Shown here one piece after another: positions 1-7,406 of a DNA stretch of 64,000 nucleotides. This DNA comes from Deltaproteobacteria bacterium (lineage in GTDB: Bacteria > Myxococcota > Kuafuiibacteriia > Kuafuiibacteriales > Kuafuiibacteriaceae). The notes beneath the pieces are model-generated. The model saw only the letters and a program-made list of their open reading frames with translations. It searched no databases and had not been told where the DNA came from. Numbering within the stretch: the stretch's first letter is position 1; every line of letters starts with the position of its first letter. The DNA lies in assembly GCA_016703535.1 (NCBI GenBank), contig JADJBV010000002.1, forward strand, positions 2,046,001 through 2,110,000, written 5' to 3'. The position numbers and the translations under genes are program-made.

Positions 1-719
1 GCCACGAAGGCCGACTTCTGGCGCACCAAGGAGGACTCGTCGGAGGTCGCGACCACCACCACCGACTTCTTCATGCCCTCTTCGCCCAAGGACTCCTCGA
101 TGTAGTCCTTCACCTCGCGGCCACGTTCGCCGATCAGACAGGAGATCACGATCTCCGCCTCGGTGTTGCGGGCGATCTGCCCCATCAAGGTCGACTTACC
201 GACGCCGGAGCCGGCGAAGAGGCCGATGCGTTGGCCCTTGCCGATGGTCAACAGGCCGTCGATGGCCCGCACGCCAAAGGCGATCGACTCCAGGATCCGC
301 TCCCGCTCCAAGGCCTCCGGGGGCGCACGTTCGACCGCCCACTCCTGCAGGCCGCGGGTCTCGAGGTGCAGCCCGTCCACCGGCTCTCCCAGGCCGTTGA
401 TCACATGACCGAGCAGACCTTCGCCGCAGCGGATCTCGAAGGGCCGACCCGAGGGGACCACCTCCGAGTCGGGGCCGACGCCCTCCGGGAAGCCGAAGGG
501 CATCAACATCACTTCTTTGTCGCGAAAGCCGACCACCTCGGCCACCAAGGTGCGGGCCGAGGTGACGATCTCCACCATCTCGCCGATCCGCACCCCGGGG
601 ACGGCGGCCTTGATGATCAGGCCGGTCATCTCGGTGACCCGGCCCCGGACCCGGGTCAGGCGCGTCCGCTGGACCCGCTTTTTGTAGCGATCGAAGTCGA
701 TGATCGGGGCCTGCGTCAT
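1..719 (-). CDS. sctN: Type III secretion ATPase SctN (3' end cut by window edge)
   Basis: This is the hexameric ATPase at the base of a non-flagellar type III secretion apparatus, which unfolds substrates and releases chaperones. Only the first 239 residues are present because the gene runs off the left edge. The beta-barrel N-domain contains GRVTEMTGLIIKAAVPGVRI (about residues 26-45), closer to SctN/YscN proteins than to flagellar FliI. Walker A, GSGVGKST, is at residues 170-177, followed by GERGREVKDYIEE (198-210). The ATG start at 719 lies 8 nt after the stop of the upstream sctL, which fits an operon and the SctL-SctN stator/ATPase partnership. FliI is the alternative, but both the N-domain and the neighbour favour the secretion family. 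Confidence 0.86.
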   Translation of the reverse strand, partial: MTQAPIIDFDRYKKRVQRTRLTRVRGRVTEMTGLIIKAAVPGVRIGEMVEIVTSARTLVAEVVGFRDKEVMLMPFGFPEGVGPDSEVVPSGRPFEIRCGEGLLGHVINGLGEPVDGLHLETRGLQEWAVERAPPEALERERILESIAFGVRAIDGLLTIGKGQRIGLFAGSGVGKSTLMGQIARNTEAEIVISCLIGERGREVKDYIEESLGEEGMKKSVVVVATSDESSLVRQKSAFV

Positions 720-727
720 GGGCAACC

Positions 728-1477
728 TCAGTAACGACCGGCGCCAGGATCGTCCTCGGCGTCCATCTCTTCTCCCGCACCGCCGTAGGCGCCACCTTCG
801 GTCAACTCGGCGCCCAAGGCTTGGGCCAAGGCGTCCAGCTGGCGCTCCAAGGTGGCGTCGATGGTGCCCAACTCGGTGACCACCACACAGCCGCCCCGGG
901 TCACCGAAGCGTCGGCCCGGACCTCGATGGTGTTGGCCCGGGCCAACATCTCCAGCAGCTTGCCCTTGCTCCGCTCCAAGGCCGCGACGTCGTCGGGGTG
1001 GACTCGAACGATGATCTCTCGCTGCTGTCGGGCTTCGGCCAGGGCGAGGCGCACCACCCCGACGATCGACTCAGGGTGTTGTTTCAGCTCTTGCCCGATG
1101 ATCTTCTCGCAGCAGGCCTTCACCAGGCCGATGTACTGGCCCTCCAGGCTCTCTTCGATCTCCCGCACCTTCAGCAAGGCCGTGGCGATCTCCTTGGTGA
1201 ACTGGGCCAGGCCCTCTTGTTTGCCTTCTTCGTAGCCCCGCTCCCGGATCTCGGCGACCTGCTCGTTGGCCTCGTCGATGATCCGGGCCGCCTCTTCTTC
1301 GGCTTGGCGTTTGATCTCGTGGGCCTCTTGCCGGGCGCCGACGACCTCTCGTTCGATCACCTTCTTGGGCGCGGCCATCGAGGGCGGCGGCGGGGACGGT
1401 CGGTGGACCGCTGAGGGGCTCACCTTGGACGGGCCGGGAATTGCGCTTTGGCCCCCCCTCTTGATCAACTTCGACAA
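728..1477 (-). CDS. sctL: Type III secretion stator protein SctL (HrpE/YscL/FliH-like)
   Basis: This is the predicted peripheral stator that holds and inhibits the SctN ATPase on the cytoplasmic side of a type III secretion system. The 249-residue protein starts SKLIKRG, has a Pro-rich segment (about 15-35), then a long charged helical region rich in Glu, Ala and Arg (about 40-125), and a compact C-terminal FliH/SctL domain with VGVVRLALAEARQQREIIVRVHP-like character near 138-160. It ends in an acidic, Gly-rich tail. The start is TTG at 1477; no clear ribosome binding site precedes it, and an internal ATG near residue 34 is a weaker alternative. It lies directly upstream of sctN. Function is inferred from the family and the gene pair. 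Confidence 0.8.
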   Translation of the reverse strand: MSKLIKRGGQSAIPGPSKVSPSAVHRPSPPPPSMAAPKKVIEREVVGARQEAHEIKRQAEEEAARIIDEANEQVAEIRERGYEEGKQEGLAQFTKEIATALLKVREIEESLEGQYIGLVKACCEKIIGQELKQHPESIVGVVRLALAEARQQREIIVRVHPDDVAALERSKGKLLEMLARANTIEVRADASVTRGGCVVVTELGTIDATLERQLDALAQALGAELTEGGAYGGAGEEMDAEDDPGAGRY

Positions 1478-1527
1478 GGTGGGGCGATGGTAGCCGATGG
1501 CCCCGCCGAGGGGTAGGCTGGGCGCCC

Positions 1528-2367
1528 ATGGGTAAAACCGTCGTCCTGGGCTGTGGTTACACCGGGTTGAGGTTGGCCAAGGCCCTCCGCGAACAGGGCC
1601 ATCCGGTCACCGCCACCACCACCCGCAGCGAACGCCTCGACGCCTTGTCGGGGGTCGGGGTGGACCCGGTGGTGCTCGACTTTGGGCGCCCGGAGACGGT
1701 GGCCGCCGCCCTCGCGGGTGCCCGCCGGATCATTCACCTGGCGCCGCCGACCCCGGGGAGGGTCGAGGCCGAGGTGGAGCTGCTCCGTCAGGCCGCGCCT
1801 GACCTGGAAGTTCTGGTCTACGGCTCGACCACTGGCGCTTTTGGTGAACAGGCCGGCGATCAGTGGGTCGATGAGGTGAGCCCACCCGGTCCTCTGGGGG
1901 CCCGTGGCCAACTCCGAGCCGACTACGAACGGGCCTTACTGCAAGCTGGCTTGCCGACCAAGGTGGTGCGGATCGCCGGGATCTACGGGCCTGGCCGGAC
2001 CCTGCGGGAGGGCCTCCGCGATCGCAGCCTGGTGCTCTTCGAAGGGGGGCCTCCCACCAGCCGGATCCACGTCGACGACCTGGTGCGGCTCTTGTCCGCG
2101 ATGAATGATCCCGGCGCGCCGGCCTTGGTGATCGGCTGCGACGAACGACCCGCGACCACCTTGGAGGTCGCCCGCTACACCGCGGGCCTTCTGAACCTGG
2201 AACTCCCGACGCCCCTCAGCCTGGAAGAGGCCCGCCGGACGATGTCGCCCGCCGCTTTGGAGATGCGTCTTGGGGGCCGTCGTTGCCGCTCCTTGGTGCG
2301 GCCCAACCTGATCGGACCGCTCCGGTACCCGAGTTACGTCGAAGGGGTGCCGGCCAGCTTGGACTGA
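1528..2367 (+). CDS. NAD(P)-dependent epimerase/dehydratase, YeeZ-like atypical SDR
   Basis: A 279-residue Rossmann protein of the extended/atypical short-chain dehydrogenase group. The nucleotide-binding motif GCGYTG is at residues 8-13, the form seen in YeeZ-like proteins. Later segments include HLAPPTPG (about 71-78), VYGSTTGAFGE (about 96-106) and RIAGIYGPGR (about 147-156), matching the usual beta4-beta6 landmarks. The canonical YxxxK catalytic pair is not evident, as is common in atypical members, so the reaction cannot be assigned. It is divergent from sctL with only 50 nt between the starts, so the two promoters must overlap. It is probably monocistronic, because the next gene is convergent. 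Confidence 0.8.
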   Translation: MGKTVVLGCGYTGLRLAKALREQGHPVTATTTRSERLDALSGVGVDPVVLDFGRPETVAAALAGARRIIHLAPPTPGRVEAEVELLRQAAPDLEVLVYGSTTGAFGEQAGDQWVDEVSPPGPLGARGQLRADYERALLQAGLPTKVVRIAGIYGPGRTLREGLRDRSLVLFEGGPPTSRIHVDDLVRLLSAMNDPGAPALVIGCDERPATTLEVARYTAGLLNLELPTPLSLEEARRTMSPAALEMRLGGRRCRSLVRPNLIGPLRYPSYVEGVPASLD

Positions 2368-2387
2368 TCACTCCCCCAACGTGGTGC

Positions 2388-3143
2388 TCAGCTCCCGTTG
2401 CTCTGGGTCAACTTCTTCAGACGTTCGTAGGTCTCCAGCACCCGAGGGGCGTAGCGGTTCCGCGGGTCCTGGCCCTTCATCAACGCGAAGTCGACCGCAC
2501 CCGGTCCTCGATTGTAGGCGGTCAGGGCGGTCTCCAGGTCTTGGTACATCTCGCTGTAGAAGCCCAAGATCTGCAGGCCATATCGGATGGAGATCTCCGG
2601 GTCGGACAGGTCCCCTTGGATGCCCAACACCTTCTTCCACTGCGGCATCACCTGCATCAGCCCGACCGCACCCATCGAAGACACCACCTTCGGATCAAAT
2701 CGCGACTCGACCGCGATCATCGCCAACACCAGGTTGGGATCTCGACCGTAGAGCTCGGCGTATTTGTGCACCAAACGAGCGATGGTCCGGGTCAACTCGG
2801 GATCGAGGTCCCGGGCCAGCAGCGTGATCTTCAGGAACAACACGTCTTCGGTGCTGTTGACCACCAGGCTCTGGCGAAGGTTCTGCACCTGGGTCCCGAG
2901 TTCGGTGGTCCGTTCGCCCAAGGCCACCGTCTGGTGTTGCAGTTCGGTCAACTCGGTGCGGTGCCCGTTCAGCTCCACCCGGAGGACGCCCAACTCGCTC
3001 AGCACGCTGCGGGTCAACAACCCGAAGGCGATCAAGAAGCCCAGCTGAGTGACCACCACTGGCGCGATCCAGCGGGGCCAGGCCTTGGGCGGCGCCGCTG
3101 GGCTCGCCGTGGTCGGCTCGTTCAGCACCATCTCTTCGCTCAT
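2388..3143 (-). CDS. Membrane-anchored lytic transglycosylase (SLT domain)
   Basis: A predicted peptidoglycan lytic transglycosylase acting on the periplasmic side of the inner membrane. The 251-residue protein has one signal-anchor helix (about 26-48), a short heptad-like region (about 50-95) that could multimerise or space the enzyme from the membrane, and a C-terminal Slt-type domain. The catalytic Glu is E146 in AVESRFDP, followed by the family motif GAVGLMQVMP (158-167) and TAYNRGPGAV (208-217). The ATG at 3143 is chosen because AAGGGGG lies just upstream; longer in-frame extension would overlap the neighbouring gene. Such enzymes often open the wall for secretion machinery, and type III genes lie 1.3 kb away, but no direct link is shown. 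Confidence 0.85.
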   Translation of the reverse strand: MSEEMVLNEPTTASPAAPPKAWPRWIAPVVVTQLGFLIAFGLLTRSVLSELGVLRVELNGHRTELTELQHQTVALGERTTELGTQVQNLRQSLVVNSTEDVLFLKITLLARDLDPELTRTIARLVHKYAELYGRDPNLVLAMIAVESRFDPKVVSSMGAVGLMQVMPQWKKVLGIQGDLSDPEISIRYGLQILGFYSEMYQDLETALTAYNRGPGAVDFALMKGQDPRNRYAPRVLETYERLKKLTQSNGS

Positions 3144-3258
3144 CGTCGTCCCCCTTCGCGGGCATAAAACCCGCTCGGTGAGGGGCGCTGTCAAGGCGCA
3201 CAAGTCGCGGCTTCCCAAGGACGAGGAGGATCGTCGCAGCGACGCAAGGACTCGCCGG

Positions 3259-4197
3259 TCAGTCCTGTGCTCCAGCGGGCGCCGTCGTCGTGCCACGGAG
3301 CACGTTCCAGGCGCGTTCCCGCCGTAGGCCCCGGGCCCGGCCCGCCACTTGGAAGAGCGCCCGATCCCGCTGCCAGCGATCTTTGGCTTCACCTTCCCAC
3401 CAAGGTTCGGCGGTTTCGTAGAGGGCCCGCAGGGTGGTCAGGGCTCCGGCCAAGGCCAAGTGGGTGTTGGGGGCGTCGGGCGGCGACTCGCTGATCGCCT
3501 TCAGGCCCAGGACCGCGGCGTAGAGTTGTTCACGCCAGGCCTCGGGCCAACCACTTCGCCCGGCGTGCCCCAAGACGTAGGCGCCGACCGCGGCGTTGAC
3601 GAAGAGATCTTCGATGGTGCGAAAGGGCTTCACGTAGCGTTGGTAGCCGTCGCCGGGCAAGATCGCCTCGGCCGGCACCAGGACGTCCTGAAGGCTCAAG
3701 CTGGCGTGAGGGATCTCGGGCACGAAGGGCAACTCGTCGAGGGGCGTCACCCGGACTCCCGGCGCGTCGCTGGGCACCACCACCACCTTGAGGGCGGGCC
3801 GGCCTTGTTCTTCGCCGACTTTGGCCGCCACCAAAAAAACACCGCCCTGGGGCCCCAAGGTGACCCACCGCTTTTCGCCGGATAGGACCCACTCTTGGCC
3901 GCGGAGGGTCAAGGTGGTGGCGATGGCCCGGGGGTGATTGCCGCCCGCTTCGGTGACCGCCAAGGCGGCCAAGGTTGAGGGCGCCAGTTTGGGCACCAAG
4001 TGGATCAAAGCCTCGGCGTACCCGACCGCAAAAGCCCAGGCGATCCGATCGGCGTGGACCGCGGCGAGGATCGCCCGATCGATCGAGGGGGCGTCGGGAT
4101 CTCGCCGGGCGCCGACCGAAGCCCACCAGTGGGCCGGGTCGAGGAAGGGCTGGGCGGGTGGAGGGACCAGGAGCACGTCGAAGGATTCCCCCGCCAT
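3259..4197 (-). CDS. Short acyl-CoA dehydrogenase-like protein
   Basis: A 312-residue protein resembling acyl-CoA dehydrogenases, FAD enzymes that introduce the alpha-beta double bond in acyl-CoA. The middle domain is the clearest part: LAVTEAGGNHPRAIATT (about 80-96), VLSGEKRWVTLG (about 105-116) and a beta-rich stretch to about 170 correspond to the flavin and acyl-CoA contacts of the family. It is shorter than the usual 370-390 residues, and the C-terminal four-helix domain is abbreviated, so a normal catalytic Glu cannot be placed. The ATG at 4197 is chosen because GAGGAG sits 8 nt upstream; a GTG at 4206 overlaps the stop of the upstream yhbY-like gene. Activity is uncertain. Confidence 0.66.
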   Translation of the reverse strand: MAGESFDVLLVPPPAQPFLDPAHWWASVGARRDPDAPSIDRAILAAVHADRIAWAFAVGYAEALIHLVPKLAPSTLAALAVTEAGGNHPRAIATTLTLRGQEWVLSGEKRWVTLGPQGGVFLVAAKVGEEQGRPALKVVVVPSDAPGVRVTPLDELPFVPEIPHASLSLQDVLVPAEAILPGDGYQRYVKPFRTIEDLFVNAAVGAYVLGHAGRSGWPEAWREQLYAAVLGLKAISESPPDAPNTHLALAGALTTLRALYETAEPWWEGEAKDRWQRDRALFQVAGRARGLRRERAWNVLRGTTTAPAGAQD

Positions 4198-4202
4198 GTG
4201 GT

Positions 4203-4733
4203 TCACTCCTCGTCGGACATCCGCTCGAGATCTTCGGTCGGCTCTTCGTCGTCGACGGCCGAAGCTTTGGGCTTGGGCAAGAGCACCTTGCGCCGATCCG
4301 GATCGGGGCTGGGCCGATACAACACGATCACTTTGCCGATGGTCTGGACCAAGCTGGCCCCGGCGGCCTTGGCCAGCTGCTGGGCGGCCTCGGCGACCGT
4401 CAACGGCGCGCTCTTCAGGAGCTTCACCTTGAGGAGTTCGTGGGCCACCAAGGTGTGGTCCAGCTCCTTCAACACCTCGGCGCTGACGCCTTTGTGGCCG
4501 ATCTGCACCACCGGATCGAGGTGATGGCCCAGGCCACGCAAGTGGGCCCGTTGTTGGCCCGTCAGGATGGGCGCGGCCTCCTTCTTGGCGCTGACCTTCT
4601 TGGCGGGGGCCGCGGCGCTCGTCGCCCGAGTTTTGCTGCGGGCGGCCGGGCGGGTGCTGGTCTTTTTGGACGCCGCCTTCTTGCGAGTGGGGGCAGCGGA
4701 GCGGGCGGGACGGCGAACAGGCTTCTTCGGCAC
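4203..4733 (-). CDS. YhbY/CRS1-CRM-domain RNA-binding protein with basic tail
   Basis: A predicted RNA-binding protein of the YhbY family, which associates with pre-50S ribosomal particles. The CRM domain spans about residues 57-150 of 176: LTGQQRAHLRGLGHHLDP, VQIGHKGVS, then LVAHELLKVKLL, and ends with TIGKVIVLYRP. The core is normally about 100 residues and stands alone in Escherichia coli. Here it carries a roughly 55-residue N-terminal extension of Lys, Arg, Ala, Ser and Thr resembling histone H1 tails, and an acidic C-terminal tail. The gene is followed within a few bases by the acyl-CoA dehydrogenase-like gene and is probably co-transcribed with it. Confidence 0.82.
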   Translation of the reverse strand: MPKKPVRRPARSAAPTRKKAASKKTSTRPAARSKTRATSAAAPAKKVSAKKEAAPILTGQQRAHLRGLGHHLDPVVQIGHKGVSAEVLKELDHTLVAHELLKVKLLKSAPLTVAEAAQQLAKAAGASLVQTIGKVIVLYRPSPDPDRRKVLLPKPKASAVDDEEPTEDLERMSDEE

Positions 4734-4764
4734 GGCGTGGTTAGATCAGATCGGGCGCCAACTC

Positions 4765-6783
4765 TCAAGGACCGGTCTTGGTGCCGGCCGCCAGGTCCTG
4801 TTCGATGGCGGTCAGCTGCGTAAACAAGGGCCCGGGGGCGTGGCCCCGCCGCCGGCTCTTCTGGCCGACGACCCGCAAGCGTTTCTCCAGCTCGGCCCGA
4901 TCTTTGGCCTCCAGGTTTCCCTGGCGGACCGCGTTTCGCAAGTTACCTTGCACTCTTGCCAACTTCTGCTTGAGCACCGAGTGGGTCAGCGGCGCGCCTC
5001 GGGTCGCTTCGATCAGTTCGGTCAGGAGCGGCGCGGTGACGGCCGGCTCTTGTTCGCCGCCGCTGGTGCGCCAACGTTTGGCCAGTCGACGGGTGTTGGG
5101 CAAGAGCTCCAGGTCGGCCAAGGTCAGGCCCCGCTGCGACAAGACGTGACCCAGGCGGAGCTCCAATTCGGCGACGTTCGGGTTGGGGGCCGCTGGTGCC
5201 GGCTTGTTGGGCGCCGAAGTCCGGTTGAGGATGGGCGCGGGCGTTTCGGTGCGTTTGGTGCCGGTGTTCCCGACGGTGGCGGTGGGCGCCATCGTGAGCG
5301 GAACGATCTTGGACTCGGCGACCAACACCTCGTCCCGGGGCTTGGCCGGTTCACCTCGCAGCGCCAAGAAGCCCAAAAAGACCGCCGCCACCGCCCCGAA
5401 GGCACCCGCGAAGTACAACCCGGCCCGGGCCAAATGACGGGGGGGAGGCTCTGAGACCGCAAACTGATCCGAACCGGTGTGGGTCGAGAAGGCGGCCGAC
5501 AGCGGCGCACCTTCTTTGACCGAAAGGGCCCGCATCGCCGCGGTGCCCGGCGTGTCGAAGCCCGAGGTCGGTCGGGGCAGGGGGTTGAACTGGAGCGGCG
5601 GCGGGGTCGCGTCGTAGAGCGAGGCCCCTTTGCCGCGACGTCGCGGCGGATCCGACAGCGAGGGCGCCGGCGGATCTGAACCTTCGTCGGCCAGCGGCGG
5701 CGTGGGCAGAGGGCCTTCGTCATCGACGGGTGGGCGGCTCCCGACCACTTCCAAGGCGGCCTGGCGCGGCGTCGAGATCGGCCGCAGGCCCGGGCTGGAG
5801 GTGGCTCGGATCACCGCCGGCCGAGGGCGTTCGGTGGGGGTCTCGTCGGCGCTGGTGGTTACCAGCTCGGGGAAGAGCCGCTCGATGGTCGCGATGACCT
5901 CGGCCGCGTCGGCCGGCCGGTGTTCGGGCACCTTGCCCAAAAGCGCCATCGCCAGGTTCTCCAGGCCTCGGGCCGGGGCCAGCGGAGTTGGGGGCACGGT
6001 CGAGTGCATCACCAACACGTCGGCCAAGGCGTCACCCGGGAAGGGCACCTCTCCCGACAACATCTCGTAGAGCATCACGCCCAAGCTGTAGAGATCGGCG
6101 CTCGGGCCCACCCGGGAGTTCCGCGCCTGTTCGGGGGACATGTAGCGCGGGGTGCCGACGATGCGGCCGGTGGCGGTCAGGTTGGTGTCGATGGCGGTCG
6201 GGTCGGCCATACCGACGATGCCGAAGTCCAGCAGCTTGACCAGCTCCTCTTCGGGCCCGCCGATCAACATGACGTTGGCGGGCTTCACGTCCCGATGCAC
6301 AAAACCCAAGCGGTGGGCTTCACCCAGGGCGGCCACCACCTGGATCGCGATCCGGGCGGCCCGGGTGGGGGTGAGGTGGTGTTCGGCGGCGAGGACCTCC
6401 GCCAAGGTGTGTCCTTGGAGGTGCTCCATCACCAAAAAGTTCAGCCCCTGCTCGGTGCTGCCGAAGTCGACCACCCCGATGATGTTGGGGTGGTTCATCT
6501 GGCTCACCGCTTGGGCCTCGCGGCGAAAGCGGGCCACCAGCTGTTTGTCGGCGCCGTATTCGCCGTAGAGCACCTTGATGGCAAAGTCGCGCCCCAGTTG
6601 GGTGTGCCGGGCTCGATACACGACGCCGACCGCACCCGCGCCCAAGCGCTCCACGAACTCGTAACGATCGACCCGCTCGCCGATCAAGGCGTCGACGGCC
6701 TGCTCGACGAGGCGTTCCCCATCGATCCCACAGAACTCACTCGCACTCGCGTAAGTGGAGCGACATCGCGGACAGACCCGCAC
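4765..6783 (-). CDS. Zinc-ribbon eukaryotic-like Ser/Thr protein kinase, membrane-anchored
   Basis: A 672-residue Hanks-type kinase. Residues 4-18 form a small zinc ribbon (CPRC then a later Cys). The kinase domain covers about 40-305: glycine loop GAGAVG (48-53), invariant Lys70 in AIKVLYG, HRDVKPANV (163-171) with catalytic Asp165, DFG (186-188) and GTPRYMSPEQ (210-219). A disordered Pro/Ser-rich linker follows (about 310-450), then one transmembrane helix (455-475) and an extracytoplasmic Ala/Lys/Arg-rich helical tail. All catalytic residues are present, so it should be active. The start is GTG at 6783, directly before the zinc ribbon. It is divergent from the YchJ gene with about 160 nt between. 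Substrates are unknown. Confidence 0.9.
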   Translation of the reverse strand: MRVCPRCRSTYASASEFCGIDGERLVEQAVDALIGERVDRYEFVERLGAGAVGVVYRARHTQLGRDFAIKVLYGEYGADKQLVARFRREAQAVSQMNHPNIIGVVDFGSTEQGLNFLVMEHLQGHTLAEVLAAEHHLTPTRAARIAIQVVAALGEAHRLGFVHRDVKPANVMLIGGPEEELVKLLDFGIVGMADPTAIDTNLTATGRIVGTPRYMSPEQARNSRVGPSADLYSLGVMLYEMLSGEVPFPGDALADVLVMHSTVPPTPLAPARGLENLAMALLGKVPEHRPADAAEVIATIERLFPELVTTSADETPTERPRPAVIRATSSPGLRPISTPRQAALEVVGSRPPVDDEGPLPTPPLADEGSDPPAPSLSDPPRRRGKGASLYDATPPPLQFNPLPRPTSGFDTPGTAAMRALSVKEGAPLSAAFSTHTGSDQFAVSEPPPRHLARAGLYFAGAFGAVAAVFLGFLALRGEPAKPRDEVLVAESKIVPLTMAPTATVGNTGTKRTETPAPILNRTSAPNKPAPAAPNPNVAELELRLGHVLSQRGLTLADLELLPNTRRLAKRWRTSGGEQEPAVTAPLLTELIEATRGAPLTHSVLKQKLARVQGNLRNAVRQGNLEAKDRAELEKRLRVVGQKSRRRGHAPGPLFTQLTAIEQDLAAGTKTGP

Positions 6784-6942
6784 GGCGGGGGGGATTATCA
6801 GTCACATCTGCAAGGTCTGTCGACGGGGGTAAAAAAGCCCCAGTTTTTGGGCCTCAAACTGAGGCTTGGGCTCCCCGGCGTCGAAAACACACCTCGGCCC
6901 CCCGGGGGGTGAACGTGGGGCGCGCCGGTGGTAGAGCCGGGC

Positions 6943-7389
6943 ATGCGCTGCCCCTGCGGGAGCAACCGGACCTACGACGACTGCTGTGGACCGTACCTCG
7001 AGGGCCGATCCGATCCACCCACCGCGGAGGCCTTGATGCGCTCCCGGTACACCGCCTACAGCCAGGCGGCGATCGACTACCTCTTGGCCACCCACGATCC
7101 GCCGCCGCCCCCAGAAGAGGTGAAGGCTTGGGCCGAGCGGGCCGAGTTCCTCAGCCTCCAGATCGTCGGCACCCGGGCCGGTGGTGCCCTCGACGATGAA
7201 GGTGAGGTCGAGTTTTTGGCCCGCTATCGGGAGGCCGGCGTCGAGCGGGTCCACCACGAACGATCCCAGTTTCAACGTCGTCAAGGGCGTTGGTGTTACG
7301 TCGAACGTTTGGCCTCGCCCAAGGTCGGCCGCAACGATCCCTGTCCCTGCGGGAGCGGCAAAAAATACAAGAAGTGTTGTGCCGCCTGA
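6943..7389 (+). CDS. YchJ-family protein with two SEC-C zinc motifs
   Basis: A 148-residue protein of the UPF0225/YchJ family. SEC-C motifs that bind zinc lie at both ends: CPCGSNRTYDDCC near the N-terminus and CPCGSGKKYKKCC at the C-terminus. The central NTF2-like portion includes the conserved LMRSRYTAYS. SEC-C motifs in SecA contact SecB and ribosomes; the cellular role of YchJ proteins is not settled. The ATG at 6943 is preferred because the first SEC-C motif follows almost directly, as in the E. coli protein; an in-frame GTG at 6928 would add five residues. It is convergent with the oligopeptidase gene, 17 nt away. Confidence 0.88.
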   Translation: MRCPCGSNRTYDDCCGPYLEGRSDPPTAEALMRSRYTAYSQAAIDYLLATHDPPPPPEEVKAWAERAEFLSLQIVGTRAGGALDDEGEVEFLARYREAGVERVHHERSQFQRRQGRWCYVERLASPKVGRNDPCPCGSGKKYKKCCAA

Positions 7390-7406
7390 CGGCGCGCCCG
7401 TCGCCC

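Noticed and set aside
1..1477. Flagellar FliI/FliH identification
   Set aside because: The N-domain segment GRVTEMTGLIIKAAVPGVRI and the SctL-like partner fit secretion-type proteins better; no flagellar gene is visible.
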